Assembly: GCA_900556785.1 (NCBI GenBank) | Contig: USQK01000025.1 | Location: 1-23,107 of the forward strand | DNA from: an uncultured Veillonella sp. | Lineage (GTDB): Bacteria > Bacillota > Negativicutes > Veillonellales > Veillonellaceae | Direction of reading: 5' to 3' | DNA: 23,107 bases | Part shown: positions 7,313-16,891 of the stretch, piece by piece | Position numbering within the stretch: the stretch's first letter is position 1 | Layout of the letters: every line of letters begins with the position of its first letter | The notes under the pieces: generated by a model | The model's input: only the letters and a program-made list of their open reading frames with translations | Database searches by the model: none | What the model was told of the DNA's origin: nothing | Translations under genes and position numbers: made by a program

Positions 7313-9376
7313 TTAAGACCGTAAGAATAATTTACCTAATTCATCAGGTGTAAACTTGATTATCGTTGGACGGCCATGAGGACATACGTACGGTTTCTCA
7401 GTACTAAAGAGATCCTCAATTAAGGTAGTCATTTGATACATATTTAAATTATGACCTGCCTTAATGGCCCCTCTACAAGATGCATACGCTAGCATTTCAT
7501 GACGTAACTGAGCCTTAGTAGGCTGTTGATGTTCATGTAAGTAAGAAAATACATATTGGAGAATTTCAAAAGCCTTTGACTCTACTAAATCTACAGGCGC
7601 CCCTACTAATTTTATTTTCGTAGGACCACCTAACTCTACATCAAAGCCAAGATCTAGTAAGGTTTCTCGCTCTTCCTCTACCAAATTCATTTCATCATCT
7701 GTAGCCTCACTATATTGAGGCACAAGGATAGATTGCATAGGAATGGATTCAGAAGACTTACAAAGCTTATCATAACGCACACGTTCATGTGCAGCATGTT
7801 GATCTATAATATAGAGATCATCACCCTTTTTAGCCAAAATATAACAAGAAGCGACTTGCCCCATAGGTAAGAATCCAGAATTTTGAATGGTACGCTCTTC
7901 TGTATTTTCTTCACGAATATCTTGCGCTAAAGACTTAAATTTTTCAACGTCTTCCTTTGTATAACTAGTATATTCAGTAGGAACAGCATCGAAGCTTTCG
8001 TCTGTAAAGGACGACTGTTCATAAGTAGCCTTTGGCGGAGGTGGTGTAAAACCCTTAGTTTTAAGACTCTCTACAAACTGTGTAGTCTCACCGCGCATGA
8101 CTTCGTATCCTTTAGTACGGCGACTACCAAATACTTTGTCATAATCTACCGCAGTAGCTATATGTTCAGCAGACTGCATCTCATCTTGTACAACAGAAGG
8201 TGTTCTATACGAATCATACGTACTATTGCCATGGTGAGATAAACTACTATAAGAACTAGAATTAGTAACTGTATCATTACTGTTAGTATTTACGTCATTA
8301 CAATTGGTTTCATTATTACGGAAATCAGCTCCATTATTAATTGTGCCATTTATATAAGAGGATGATTCTCGTTCATAACGCTCATGAAGGGGATTATTTA
8401 AGGCATTCAAAATACCATGGTAAACTGCTTTAAATATAATCTTATCGTCAGAAAATTTTACTTCACTTTTGCGAGGATGGACATTAATATCAACCATCTC
8501 AGCAGGAACAGTAATATTTAGGACCACTAAAGGATGACCATTTTTCGGCAATAATGCGTGATATGCATTATCTATAGCCTTCATGATGGTTTTATCAGAA
8601 ATAACCCGGTTATTAACGATAATAGTCTGCCAAATTCTCGTACTTTTAAGAAGTGTAGGTTTACTTACTACACCATCGATATAGATAGAGTCACTTTCAT
8701 AAGCAACAGTAAATATATCATCCTTAGTTTTATAGCCATATAGGGCAGCTACAGTATCACCAATATTACCATTTCCAGGAGTAATAATAGCCACACGGTC
8801 ATCTACGATGAGTTTAAAAGAAATATGGGGGTTACTAAGGGCCAGTTTGCCTACAATATCTTGAATTTTAGAAGATTCGGTACGCTCTGTTTTCAAGAAC
8901 TTGCGACGGGCTGGCGTATTATAAAACAAATCTCTAATTTCAATTGTCGTGCCAGGTGCTGCACCGTATGGAATACAATCGGTAAATGTACCACCATCAA
9001 CAGTAATGCGAGTTCCTAAATCGGAATCTGCTTTGCGTGTAGTCAAGGAAAAATGAGATACAGAGGCAATACTAGCTAATGCTTCACCACGGAAGCCGAG
9101 GGATGCAATATCAAATAAATCCTCTACCTGTTGTATTTTAGAGGTGGCATGACGCAAAATTGCAAGGCGTGCATCTTCCTCTGTCATACCGATACCATTA
9201 TCAGTAATCCGCATATAAGCTACACCGCCATCGCCGATTTCAACCTCAATATTAGTGGCGGACGCATCAATGGAGTTTTCAATGAGCTCTTTAATAACTG
9301 ATGCGGGACGTTCCACAACTTCGCCAGCAGCTATTTTATTGATTGTGGTTTCATCCAATACATGAATGGTTGCCAT
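7313..9376 (-). CDS. mutL: DNA mismatch repair protein MutL
   Basis: A 687-residue MutL. The N-terminal GHKL ATPase shows KELIENSIDA (29-38), DNGIGM (59-64), ATSKI (77-81) and GFRGEAL (94-100). A long Asn/Ser/Thr-rich low-complexity linker spans roughly 345-400 within a wider disordered region to about 510. The C-terminal dimerisation domain keeps the endonuclease signature DQHAAHE (525-531), CRGAIKAG near 634-641 and CPHGRP (665-670), so it should be a nicking MutL of the non-E. coli type. The last acidic position of DQHA(X)2E(X)4E is Asp536 rather than Glu. The ATG overlaps the mutS stop by one base (TAATG) with AGGAGG just upstream inside mutS. Works with MutS encoded directly upstream. 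Confidence 0.98.
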   Translation of the reverse strand: MATIHVLDETTINKIAAGEVVERPASVIKELIENSIDASATNIEVEIGDGGVAYMRITDNGIGMTEEDARLAILRHATSKIQQVEDLFDIASLGFRGEALASIASVSHFSLTTRKADSDLGTRITVDGGTFTDCIPYGAAPGTTIEIRDLFYNTPARRKFLKTERTESSKIQDIVGKLALSNPHISFKLIVDDRVAIITPGNGNIGDTVAALYGYKTKDDIFTVAYESDSIYIDGVVSKPTLLKSTRIWQTIIVNNRVISDKTIMKAIDNAYHALLPKNGHPLVVLNITVPAEMVDINVHPRKSEVKFSDDKIIFKAVYHGILNALNNPLHERYERESSSYINGTINNGADFRNNETNCNDVNTNSNDTVTNSSSYSSLSHHGNSTYDSYRTPSVVQDEMQSAEHIATAVDYDKVFGSRRTKGYEVMRGETTQFVESLKTKGFTPPPPKATYEQSSFTDESFDAVPTEYTSYTKEDVEKFKSLAQDIREENTEERTIQNSGFLPMGQVASCYILAKKGDDLYIIDQHAAHERVRYDKLCKSSESIPMQSILVPQYSEATDDEMNLVEEERETLLDLGFDVELGGPTKIKLVGAPVDLVESKAFEILQYVFSYLHEHQQPTKAQLRHEMLAYASCRGAIKAGHNLNMYQMTTLIEDLFSTEKPYVCPHGRPTIIKFTPDELGKLFLRS

Positions 9377-12009
9377 TATTTCCCGCCTCCTTTACGAGCC
9401 TCCTCTTGTAGTTCATATAATTTATTTAATGCTTCAATCGGTGTCATACTCATTACATCCACTTCGAGTAAGCTATCGACTACAGAATGAGTAAATAAAT
9501 TGCCTAGTGGTAAATCACTCGCTTGTTTTGTAGTTATTTTAACCAAATTAGTAGATTGTCCACCAATTACACGGTTATTTAAATCACTAGCATCATGACT
9601 TTGATCTTCCAATGATTCCAAAATTACCTCTGCACGTTTTAACACAGAATTTGGTAATCCTGCCAATCTCGCTACATGAATACCATAGCTACGGTCTGCA
9701 CCACCTCTGATGATGCGGCGCAAGAATGCAACATCCTTACCTTTTTCTTTTACAGCTACAGTGTAATTCTTTAATTTACTATAGCTTTCTTCTAAACTAA
9801 TTAACTCATGGTAATGGGTAGCAAATAATGTCTTGCCGTGAATATGCTTACAAATATGCTCAACTACGGCTTGGGCGATACTTAAACCATCAAATGTACT
9901 AGTGCCACGTCCAATTTCATCTAAGATAATTAAGCTATTATGTGTAGCATTCTCTAAAATATAGGCTACCTCTTTCATTTCTACCATGAACGTACTTTGA
10001 CCAGTAGAAATATCATCACTAGCACCTACACGGGTAAAGATGCGATCCACTGGAGAAATAGATGCTTCACGGGCAGGAATAAAGGATCCTATTTGAGCCA
10101 TAATCATCAAAATAGCAGCTTGACGCATATAAGTCGATTTGCCGGCCATATTAGGGCCTGTAATGAGCAAGAATTCCTCATCATCATGATTTAGAACGAT
10201 ATCATTTGGTACAAAAACTTCACGCTTCAAGAATTTTTCAATAACAGGATGACGACCATCTCGAATATTGATTTGGCCATTCATTACAATGGTAGGGCAA
10301 ATATAATTCTCTTCGTAACCTACTAGTGCCAAAGAACACAATACATCAAGCTCAGCAAGAGCACGAGCTGTTTCTTGTACATCTTTAATAACAAGTTTTA
10401 TATCATTTCGTAATTGTTGATATAATTCATGCTCTAAAGCGATAATCTTGTCTTTAGCGCTAAGAATTTTGATTTCAAACTCCTTTAACTCAGGCGTAAT
10501 ATAACGCTCTGCATTAGCTAAAGTTTGTTTTCGAATAAAGTAATCAGGTACTTGTTCAGATTTACTATGAGATACTTCAAAGTAATATCCAAATACCTTA
10601 TTATAACCAGTTTTAATTTTAGATAAACCAGTAGCCTCTTTAATGTCGGCTTCCATCTTAGCCAGCCATTGCTCACTATTAGTAGCTAAAGAACGTAGTT
10701 CATCTAAATCTGGATTGAAACCATCTTTAATAACTCGGCCTTCTTTTAATGTCAATGCTGGTTGGTCAGCAATAGCACGACATAATAAATCATAAATGTC
10801 TTTATGATCTTGGATGCGGTCATTAATGGATGTTAATGATAAACTGGCACATGTACTTAATACATTTTTAATATCTGGTAAAACAGCTAATGATTCACGA
10901 AGTGCTGTTAAGTCCCTTGGGGACACAGATCCAGTTTCTACACGCCCTACGATGCGCTCAAAATCATAAATACAATCTAATAAGCTACGGATATGAGACC
11001 GTTCAGCACCGCGTGTAATAAGTTCTGCTACGGCAGCTTGTCTACGTTGAATTTGATTTACATCAGTCAACGGACTTTCAAGCCATTGTTTTAATAGGCG
11101 CGCCCCCATTGGTGTCAATGTTCGATCAAGTACATTGAGTAATGTACCTTTTTGACCGCCATCACGTAAATTATGGGTAATTTCAAGATGACGTAAGGAA
11201 GATGTATCTAAGATTAGACGATTACCCACACTCAATTGATGTACATAGTTAATATGGGAAATTTCAGACTTAATAATATCCTCTAAATATAAAAGCATAT
11301 ACCCTAATGCTTCCCATACATCCTCTTCCATAAGGCCTAAATCACCAAAGTGAGTAACTGCTTTTTCCGCTACCTCTCGTTGTGTATGATATGTACTAAA
11401 TGAAGATAATACAATATTGCTGAATTGATTATCCATAAAGTCTTTTATATCTTGCGGTAATACAGTTCCTTCAGGCAATATAATTTCACTTGGACGATAC
11501 ATACTGAGCGCATCAAACATATCACTTCGTTTTTCAAAATCAGTAATGCGATGCCAAATAACTTCCCCTGTAGATACATCTGAAAATACGAGTATCCATG
11601 CATCTTTTACCATATAAAATAACGATAAAAAATTGTTTGACCGTGCATCATTACCATTTTCAGTCATTACAGTCCCCGGTGTAATAACTTTAATAACGTC
11701 ACGCTTAACGATACCCTTAACTGCTTTAGGATCTTCTAATTGTTCACAAATAGCAACCTTATAACCTTTTTTTACCAATGTTTCTATATAACTTTCAGCA
11801 GCATGAAAAGGAACGCCACACATTGGTGTGCGTTCCTCATCTCCTGTTGGGCGACCGGTTAAGGTTATATTAAGTTCACGAGATGCAATTAATGCATCAT
11901 CATTAAATAATTCATAAAAGTCACCTAAACGAAAGAACAGTAATTCTTCAGAATATCTAGATTTAATATCTAAATACTGCTCCATCATAGGTGTTTGCTT
12001 TTTTGCCAT
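9376..12009 (-). CDS. mutS: DNA mismatch repair protein MutS
   Basis: Mismatch recognition ATPase, 877 residues with the chosen start. The mismatch-contacting F-x-E motif is in GDFYELF (F31, E33). The C-terminal ABC-type ATPase has Walker A GPNMAGKST (618-626), signature-region STGQSTF (about 668-674), Walker B DEIGRGTS (697-704) and the THYHEL switch (about 731-736). The frame stays open upstream to 12045, but only by running through the miaB end; the ATG at 12009 has AAGGGG at good spacing, sits two bases after the miaB stop, and gives the usual MAKKQTPMMEQY start. Directly followed by mutL with a one-base overlap. Confidence 0.98.
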   Translation of the reverse strand: MAKKQTPMMEQYLDIKSRYSEELLFFRLGDFYELFNDDALIASRELNITLTGRPTGDEERTPMCGVPFHAAESYIETLVKKGYKVAICEQLEDPKAVKGIVKRDVIKVITPGTVMTENGNDARSNNFLSLFYMVKDAWILVFSDVSTGEVIWHRITDFEKRSDMFDALSMYRPSEIILPEGTVLPQDIKDFMDNQFSNIVLSSFSTYHTQREVAEKAVTHFGDLGLMEEDVWEALGYMLLYLEDIIKSEISHINYVHQLSVGNRLILDTSSLRHLEITHNLRDGGQKGTLLNVLDRTLTPMGARLLKQWLESPLTDVNQIQRRQAAVAELITRGAERSHIRSLLDCIYDFERIVGRVETGSVSPRDLTALRESLAVLPDIKNVLSTCASLSLTSINDRIQDHKDIYDLLCRAIADQPALTLKEGRVIKDGFNPDLDELRSLATNSEQWLAKMEADIKEATGLSKIKTGYNKVFGYYFEVSHSKSEQVPDYFIRKQTLANAERYITPELKEFEIKILSAKDKIIALEHELYQQLRNDIKLVIKDVQETARALAELDVLCSLALVGYEENYICPTIVMNGQINIRDGRHPVIEKFLKREVFVPNDIVLNHDDEEFLLITGPNMAGKSTYMRQAAILMIMAQIGSFIPAREASISPVDRIFTRVGASDDISTGQSTFMVEMKEVAYILENATHNSLIILDEIGRGTSTFDGLSIAQAVVEHICKHIHGKTLFATHYHELISLEESYSKLKNYTVAVKEKGKDVAFLRRIIRGGADRSYGIHVARLAGLPNSVLKRAEVILESLEDQSHDASDLNNRVIGGQSTNLVKITTKQASDLPLGNLFTHSVVDSLLEVDVMSMTPIEALNKLYELQEEARKGGGK

Positions 12010-12011
12010 AC

Positions 12012-13328
12012 TTACCCCTTTTGTATTGTACCGTAGCAAACCCAAGTTTGTGCTTTATCAATATATGCAGGTACAGTTTCGCCAATTGATAAAGAATCGT
12101 CTTTCGGGAATAACACCATTTTATTGCCCGATGTGCGACCAAACCACATATCTTCATCACGAGGACTTGGCCCCTCTACAATAATATCAAACACTTGCCC
12201 TTCCATAGGTTTATTTAGTTCATAAGAGATTTCATTTTGTACGTCCATCAATGTTTGTAAACGTACACGTTTAACCTCTTCTGGAACTTGATCATCCATA
12301 GTCGCTGCTGGCGTACCAGAACGTTTAGAATAGATAAACGTATATGCCATATCATAACGAACATCTTTTAAGAGTTGTAAAGTAGCTTGGAAATCTTCCT
12401 CTGTTTCCCCTGGGAAGCCTACAATAATATCTGTAGTAACCACTACATCTTTAATTTTCTCACGACAGTACGACAATAATTCTTTATAATGCTCCACTGT
12501 ATAATGTCGGTTCATTTTCTTCAAGATGCGGTCCGAACCAGATTGAATCGGTAAATGTAAATGAGTAACAATATTAGAAGAACGACCAAGGGCATCTATC
12601 ATAGATTTAGTCATATCTTGAGGATGACTTGTCATATAACGTATACGTTCAATACCTGGAATACCATTGAGAGCGTCCACTAATGTACCAAAATCGGTAC
12701 CATCTTTAAAATCTAAGCCATAAGAGTTTACATTTTGCCCCAATAAAGTGACCTCTTTAAACCCTTTTGCCCCTAGTTCGGTTACCTCTTTTACGATGGC
12801 CTCTACAGGACGACTAATTTCTCTACCACGAACGTGAGGAACGATGCAGTACGTACAGAACTTATTGCATCCATTCATAATAGGTACCCATGCATAAAAG
12901 GTACCATTAGGTTTTGCTTCCAATTCAGGTAACACGGAATTATCCATGTCTACATTGATTTGGTGTGTATGACCTCGTTGTACCTCTTCAATCATTTCAT
13001 TAATATGTTGAATATTATGAGTACCTAAGACAATATCAATATGTGGAGCGCGCTTAAACATTTCTGCTTGATTCTTCTGTGCCATGCATCCTGTAACAGC
13101 AAGAATTAAGTTTTTATTTTTTCTCTTCAGTCTCATTAGCTCACCTATGCGGCCATAGACTTTAGTTTCTGCATTCTCACGCACTGCACAAGTATTTAAT
13201 AATATTAAATCTGCAGTTTCTACGTCCTCTGTTGGCGTATAGCCTACAGATTCTAACTGATGCGATAAGCGCTCAGAATCAGCAGTATTCATTTGACAAC
13301 CATAGGTGTAAATATAATAAGACTTCAT
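12012..13328 (-). CDS. miaB: tRNA-2-methylthio-N6-dimethylallyladenosine synthase MiaB
   Basis: Radical SAM methylthiotransferase that converts i6A37 to ms2i6A37 in tRNA, acting after MiaA. 438 residues. The N-terminal domain has the three cysteines of the auxiliary cluster, C11 (YTYGCQMN), C47 (LLNTCAVRE) and C81 (TGCMAQ). The radical SAM cluster is C154, C158, C161 in GCNKFCTYCIVPHVRG. The C-terminal TRAM region ends the protein. The MNTADSE motif and iron-sulfur spacing favour MiaB over the paralogues RimO and MtaB. AGGAG overlapping the preceding stop codon lies at good spacing before the ATG. Gap to mutS is two bases. Confidence 0.97.
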   Translation of the reverse strand: MKSYYIYTYGCQMNTADSERLSHQLESVGYTPTEDVETADLILLNTCAVRENAETKVYGRIGELMRLKRKNKNLILAVTGCMAQKNQAEMFKRAPHIDIVLGTHNIQHINEMIEEVQRGHTHQINVDMDNSVLPELEAKPNGTFYAWVPIMNGCNKFCTYCIVPHVRGREISRPVEAIVKEVTELGAKGFKEVTLLGQNVNSYGLDFKDGTDFGTLVDALNGIPGIERIRYMTSHPQDMTKSMIDALGRSSNIVTHLHLPIQSGSDRILKKMNRHYTVEHYKELLSYCREKIKDVVVTTDIIVGFPGETEEDFQATLQLLKDVRYDMAYTFIYSKRSGTPAATMDDQVPEEVKRVRLQTLMDVQNEISYELNKPMEGQVFDIIVEGPSPRDEDMWFGRTSGNKMVLFPKDDSLSIGETVPAYIDKAQTWVCYGTIQKG

Positions 13329-13336
13329 TCTAACTC

Positions 13337-14212
13337 CTATACTTTAACAATCTTACGTTTTGTTTCTATAATATTTTTAACTTTTATGGACATCCGTTCA
13401 ATAGACATGCCTGTAATATATTCGATTTCATTACGAACAGACTTTTGCACCTGTTGCATTAATGATTTAACAGGATAACCATGTTCAATAACAACAGCCA
13501 TATCTACGACTAGACCATTTTGGCCTTTATCGCTTTTTTTGAAAGAAATAACACTTGATTCATCAACACCGACAACTTTTTTTAAGCCATTGCGAATCAA
13601 TTTAATAATTACATCATCATCAAAGGTGAGTCGTCCATAATAGCTGAAAGCAGGGCGTACTACAGAACGTTCAAAGCCTTCTGACCCAATTTGCCCCAAT
13701 GTATCTTGGTCTTGTTTTTTTAATGTACGTCGACGCCACATAGTTTTGATTGGATCAATTAAGTACCCTCTAAAGTGAGGTTTCAATTCCATCGTTGGAA
13801 CTGGAATAATATGTTTACCTTCTTTTAGACGAGCATGTTGTGCCTTTTCAATTTCTTTAGGTGTAGCAACGTCCTCAATGCGAATATATCGATCAGGATC
13901 TTGCAAGCCTAATGCTTTCGTAATTTTTTTAACCATATTATCGGATGTACCAATAATCATAAGTTTATTAGGATTGATTTTATCTAATTGCTCACGTACT
14001 GATTTTACTTGCACTTCATCTTGGAAAATGGCACGACGAACAGCTTTTAATCGGCTAGATTCCTTCTTAGCAGAAAAACCAGCTACAATCTTATTATCGT
14101 GAATTAAAATGCCATCATCGATAATACATTCAATATTGTTTTCATGAGCAACTACGAGCGCACGATGGCTTTTACCAGTGCCACTACTACCTACAAATGC
14201 AATGACTTCCAT
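13337..14212 (-). CDS. P-loop NTPase with C-terminal Asp23/Gls24-like domain, function unknown
   Basis: A 291-residue protein. Residues 1-20 hold an ATP/GTP-binding P-loop, MEVIAFVGSSGTGKS, with GSSGTGKS at 8-15. The next 80 residues look like a small NTPase core with a hydrophobic strand KLMIIGTSDN (83-92). A basic linker (WRRRTLKKQ, 159-167) leads to residues 183-285, whose pattern of strands (RLTFDDDVIIKL, GLVVDMAVVIEHGYPV) and a helix ending EIEYITGMSIERMSIKV resembles the Asp23/DUF322 envelope stress family. The ATG at 14224 has no ribosome binding site; the ATG at 14212 has GAGG six bases upstream and starts exactly before the P-loop, so I chose it. Sits between a PHP phosphoesterase and miaB. 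Domain calls are by eye; the biological role is unknown to me. Confidence 0.78.
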   Translation of the reverse strand: MEVIAFVGSSGTGKSHRALVVAHENNIECIIDDGILIHDNKIVAGFSAKKESSRLKAVRRAIFQDEVQVKSVREQLDKINPNKLMIIGTSDNMVKKITKALGLQDPDRYIRIEDVATPKEIEKAQHARLKEGKHIIPVPTMELKPHFRGYLIDPIKTMWRRRTLKKQDQDTLGQIGSEGFERSVVRPAFSYYGRLTFDDDVIIKLIRNGLKKVVGVDESSVISFKKSDKGQNGLVVDMAVVIEHGYPVKSLMQQVQKSVRNEIEYITGMSIERMSIKVKNIIETKRKIVKV

Positions 14213-14227
14213 AGTCAACCTCATTAT

Positions 14228-15055
14228 TTATAACAAACTAATAAATTCTGATACATCTTCAGCGGATACCAAGTAATCGCCAAATTGATCTGGCGCTTTT
14301 CCAGGAATACCATGATAATCAGAACCACCTGTAATAAACAAGTTATGTTCTTTAGCTAATGCTTTATATCGTTTCACATCATCATCGTTATGTTTAGTAT
14401 GGTAGACCTCCATACCATCAAAATCATAGGCTAACATTTCTACTACATATTCATCACTAGTTACCAATTTAGGATGAGCCATAACGGCAAGGCCACCCGC
14501 TTTATGAATAATATCGATAATATATGGAACCTCAATCTTTACCTTAGGCACATAGCAAGGACTATCTTTTCTAAGAATATCTTTAAACACATCATTAATA
14601 TCCTTAGCGTAGCCACCATCAATTAATAATTGACCAATATGTGGACGCCCATAAGCTTGTGTTTTAGGAAATTTTTTTAGTAATTCATCTTTCGATATAA
14701 AATATCCAGCATTATTACAACGTCTAATAATCTCATCGATTCGTTCTTCTCGTTTTGATTTAAAATATTCAATAAAATCTCTTAATTCTTTATTAGTTTC
14801 ATCAAAACGATAGCCCAAAATATGAATCGATTTATCTTTATAATCGGCACTAAACTCACAACCATTAATAAATTTAATGGTTTTCTCTGGATCTAATTGT
14901 TCCTGAGCGGTACGCAATGCTTTAATACCATCGATTTCATCATGATCAGTCAAAGCCATCATAGATAGATTACAATCTAATGCATGACGTAATAATTCCT
15001 CTGGACTTTTGACTCCATCAGAATAGATAGAGTGCATGTGAAAATCTACAAGCAT
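14228..15055 (-). CDS. PHP-domain metal-dependent phosphoesterase (YciV/RNase AM-like)
   Basis: A 275-residue PHP-fold hydrolase. The metal-binding residues of the fold are visible: H6 and H8 in DFHMHS, D13 in YSDG, H38 in TDHD, E67 in NGCEF, H78, H139 in GRPH, H194 in MAHP, and D246 and H248 in GGSDYHG. This set matches the TrpH/YciV group, which includes enzymes acting on 3',5'-bisphosphonucleotides and 5'-3' RNA ends; the exact substrate cannot be read from sequence. First gene of unit 2, with a good promoter and an excellent ribosome binding site GGGAGGT four bases before the ATG (15061-15067). The next gene begins 15 bases after its stop. Confidence 0.85.
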   Translation of the reverse strand: MLVDFHMHSIYSDGVKSPEELLRHALDCNLSMMALTDHDEIDGIKALRTAQEQLDPEKTIKFINGCEFSADYKDKSIHILGYRFDETNKELRDFIEYFKSKREERIDEIIRRCNNAGYFISKDELLKKFPKTQAYGRPHIGQLLIDGGYAKDINDVFKDILRKDSPCYVPKVKIEVPYIIDIIHKAGGLAVMAHPKLVTSDEYVVEMLAYDFDGMEVYHTKHNDDDVKRYKALAKEHNLFITGGSDYHGIPGKAPDQFGDYLVSAEDVSEFISLL

Positions 15056-15089
15056 AGAGCACCTCCCATTACAAATATCCTATCTTTTA

Positions 15090-15118
15090 ATTATGACTGA
15101 TTTAGTCTATTAATTCAA
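15090..15118 (-). promoter_or_regulatory. Promoter for the PHP-miaB-mutSL-miaA unit
   Basis: On the minus strand TTGAAT (15118-15113) and CATAAT (15095-15090) are separated by exactly 17 bases, each box close to the sigma-70 consensus. It lies just after the proS terminator and about 35 bases before the PHP gene ATG. An imperfect inverted repeat GACT-N5-AGTC (15107-15095) fills the spacer and touches the -10 box. Confidence 0.75.
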
Positions 15119-15120
15119 GT

Positions 15121-15170
15121 TTAGAAAGAAAAATTGCGACCCTAATGAGTATTCACTAGAATCGCAATTT
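15121..15170 (-). terminator. Intrinsic terminator after proS
   Basis: On the minus strand a 9-bp stem AAATTGCGA (15170-15162) with TCGCAATTT (15139-15131) continues, past a two-by-two internal loop, into a 7-bp stem CTAGTGA/TCATTAG (one G-U pair) with a 4-base loop. It runs into TTTTTCTTTCT. It starts two bases after the proS stop and closes the pyrH-proS unit. Confidence 0.9.
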
Positions 15171-15172
15171 AA

Positions 15173-16891
15173 TTATAAATCTTGAAGCAATTCAGTAACC
15201 TTAGTTGCTACAGAATCAATGGCACATGTAACGGCCTCTCCAGACTTACGAATTTGAATTTCTACTTCATTATTTTCAAGTGTATTTTTACTTACCGTAA
15301 TACGAAGTGGATAACCAATTAAATCAGCATCCTTAAATTTTACACCAGCTCGATCTTTACGGTCATCAAGTAACACATCTACACCTGCATTTTGTAATGC
15401 ACTATAAATGGTTTGACTTGTAGACATCAAAGCTTCGTCTTTAGCATTAATAGGTACGATAACAGCTTCAAATGGTGCAATAGAGCGAGGCCAAATAATA
15501 CCATTTTCATCGTGGTATTGTTCAATAGCTGCAGCTAATGTACGAGATACACCAATGCCATAACAGCCCATAATCATTGGATTAGGACGACCATTTTGGT
15601 CTAAGAATGTAGCTTGTAATGCTTCAGAATATTTTGTGCCTAATTTAAATACTTGTCCAACTTCAATACCTTTGGCATGTTCTAATGCACCACCACAAGT
15701 TGGGCAAACATCGTCATCTGTAATTAAACGAATTGGTGCAACAATAATATCTTCTACATTAAAGTCACGTTTAGGGTTGATATTAACATAGTGCGCATCT
15801 TTTTTATTGGCACCGCCACAAACATTGTAAGATTCCATAACAGATTCATCCACAACAATAGCAAACTCCTCTGTTTGTTTTAATCCTACTGGACTGATGA
15901 AGCCAGCTGTTAAGCCCACTTTTTCTAATTCTTCAGGTGTAGCCATTTCAGGTTCTACAGAACCCAAAACTGCATGTTGTACTGCCACTTCATTAACTTC
16001 ATGATCACCACGAACAATTGCTAATACCACTTTACCATCAATGGAGAATACTACAGCTTTGATAGTTTTATGTAGTGGTAAGTTTAACATTTCCGCAACA
16101 GCTTCGATAGTACTAGCATTAGGAGTATCTACAATAGATAACTCTTGCAGTGCTTCTTCTTCCTGTTTCATAATACCAGGTTTACCAATTTCAATGTTTG
16201 CAGCATAGTCACATTTAGTGCAATATACAATATCAGCTTCACCAGCTTCAGCAATTGCCATAAATTCATGTGTTCCACTACCACCGATGGCACCACTATC
16301 AGCTTCTACAGGACGGAATGTAAGACCACAACGCGTAAAAATGCGTGTGTATGCATCATACATAGATTTATAGGATTCATCTAAACCAGCTTCATCCACA
16401 TCAAAAGAGTATGCATCTTTCATAATGAATTCGCGACTACGCATTAAACCATAACGCGGACGACGTTCATCACGGAATTTACTTTGAATTTGATATAAAT
16501 TTACTGGTAGTTGACGATATGAATTGATCTCATTTTTAACAAGTGTAGTAATCATCTCTTCATGAGTTGGTCCTAAGCAGAATTCATTATCATGACGATC
16601 ATTAATACGCATCATTTCAGCACCATATGCATTCCAACGGCCAGATTCTTTCCAAATTTCAGCAGGTTGTAAGATAGGCATCATGATTTCTTGAGCACTA
16701 GCACGATCCATTTCTTCACGTACAATGGCCTCAATTTTTTTGATACTTCTCCACCCCAATGGCAAAAAACTATATAAACCATTTGCAGTTTTACGCATAA
16801 AACCAGCGCGAAGCATAAGCTGTTGGCTTACTACATCAGCGTCAGATGGAACCTCACGCAATGTAGGTGCATATAATTTAGTGGCTAACAT
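15173..16891 (-). CDS. proS: Prolyl-tRNA synthetase (bacterial type, with editing domain)
   Basis: Charges tRNA-Pro. 572 residues, the normal size for the bacterial form that carries an insertion domain for editing mischarged Ala-tRNA-Pro. Class II features: GLYSFLPLGWR (38-48) in motif 1, GPTHEE (107-112), motif 2 FRDE (139-142) followed by RPRYGLMRSREFIMKDAYSF, and motif 3 GCYGIGVSRTLAAA near the C-terminal third, then the anticodon-binding domain. The region between about 225 and 410 is the YbaK-like editing insert. The ATG overlaps the ispG stop by seven bases, with GAGGAG inside ispG as the ribosome binding site. Last gene of unit 1. Confidence 0.98.
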   Translation of the reverse strand: MLATKLYAPTLREVPSDADVVSQQLMLRAGFMRKTANGLYSFLPLGWRSIKKIEAIVREEMDRASAQEIMMPILQPAEIWKESGRWNAYGAEMMRINDRHDNEFCLGPTHEEMITTLVKNEINSYRQLPVNLYQIQSKFRDERRPRYGLMRSREFIMKDAYSFDVDEAGLDESYKSMYDAYTRIFTRCGLTFRPVEADSGAIGGSGTHEFMAIAEAGEADIVYCTKCDYAANIEIGKPGIMKQEEEALQELSIVDTPNASTIEAVAEMLNLPLHKTIKAVVFSIDGKVVLAIVRGDHEVNEVAVQHAVLGSVEPEMATPEELEKVGLTAGFISPVGLKQTEEFAIVVDESVMESYNVCGGANKKDAHYVNINPKRDFNVEDIIVAPIRLITDDDVCPTCGGALEHAKGIEVGQVFKLGTKYSEALQATFLDQNGRPNPMIMGCYGIGVSRTLAAAIEQYHDENGIIWPRSIAPFEAVIVPINAKDEALMSTSQTIYSALQNAGVDVLLDDRKDRAGVKFKDADLIGYPLRITVSKNTLENNEVEIQIRKSGEAVTCAIDSVATKVTELLQDL

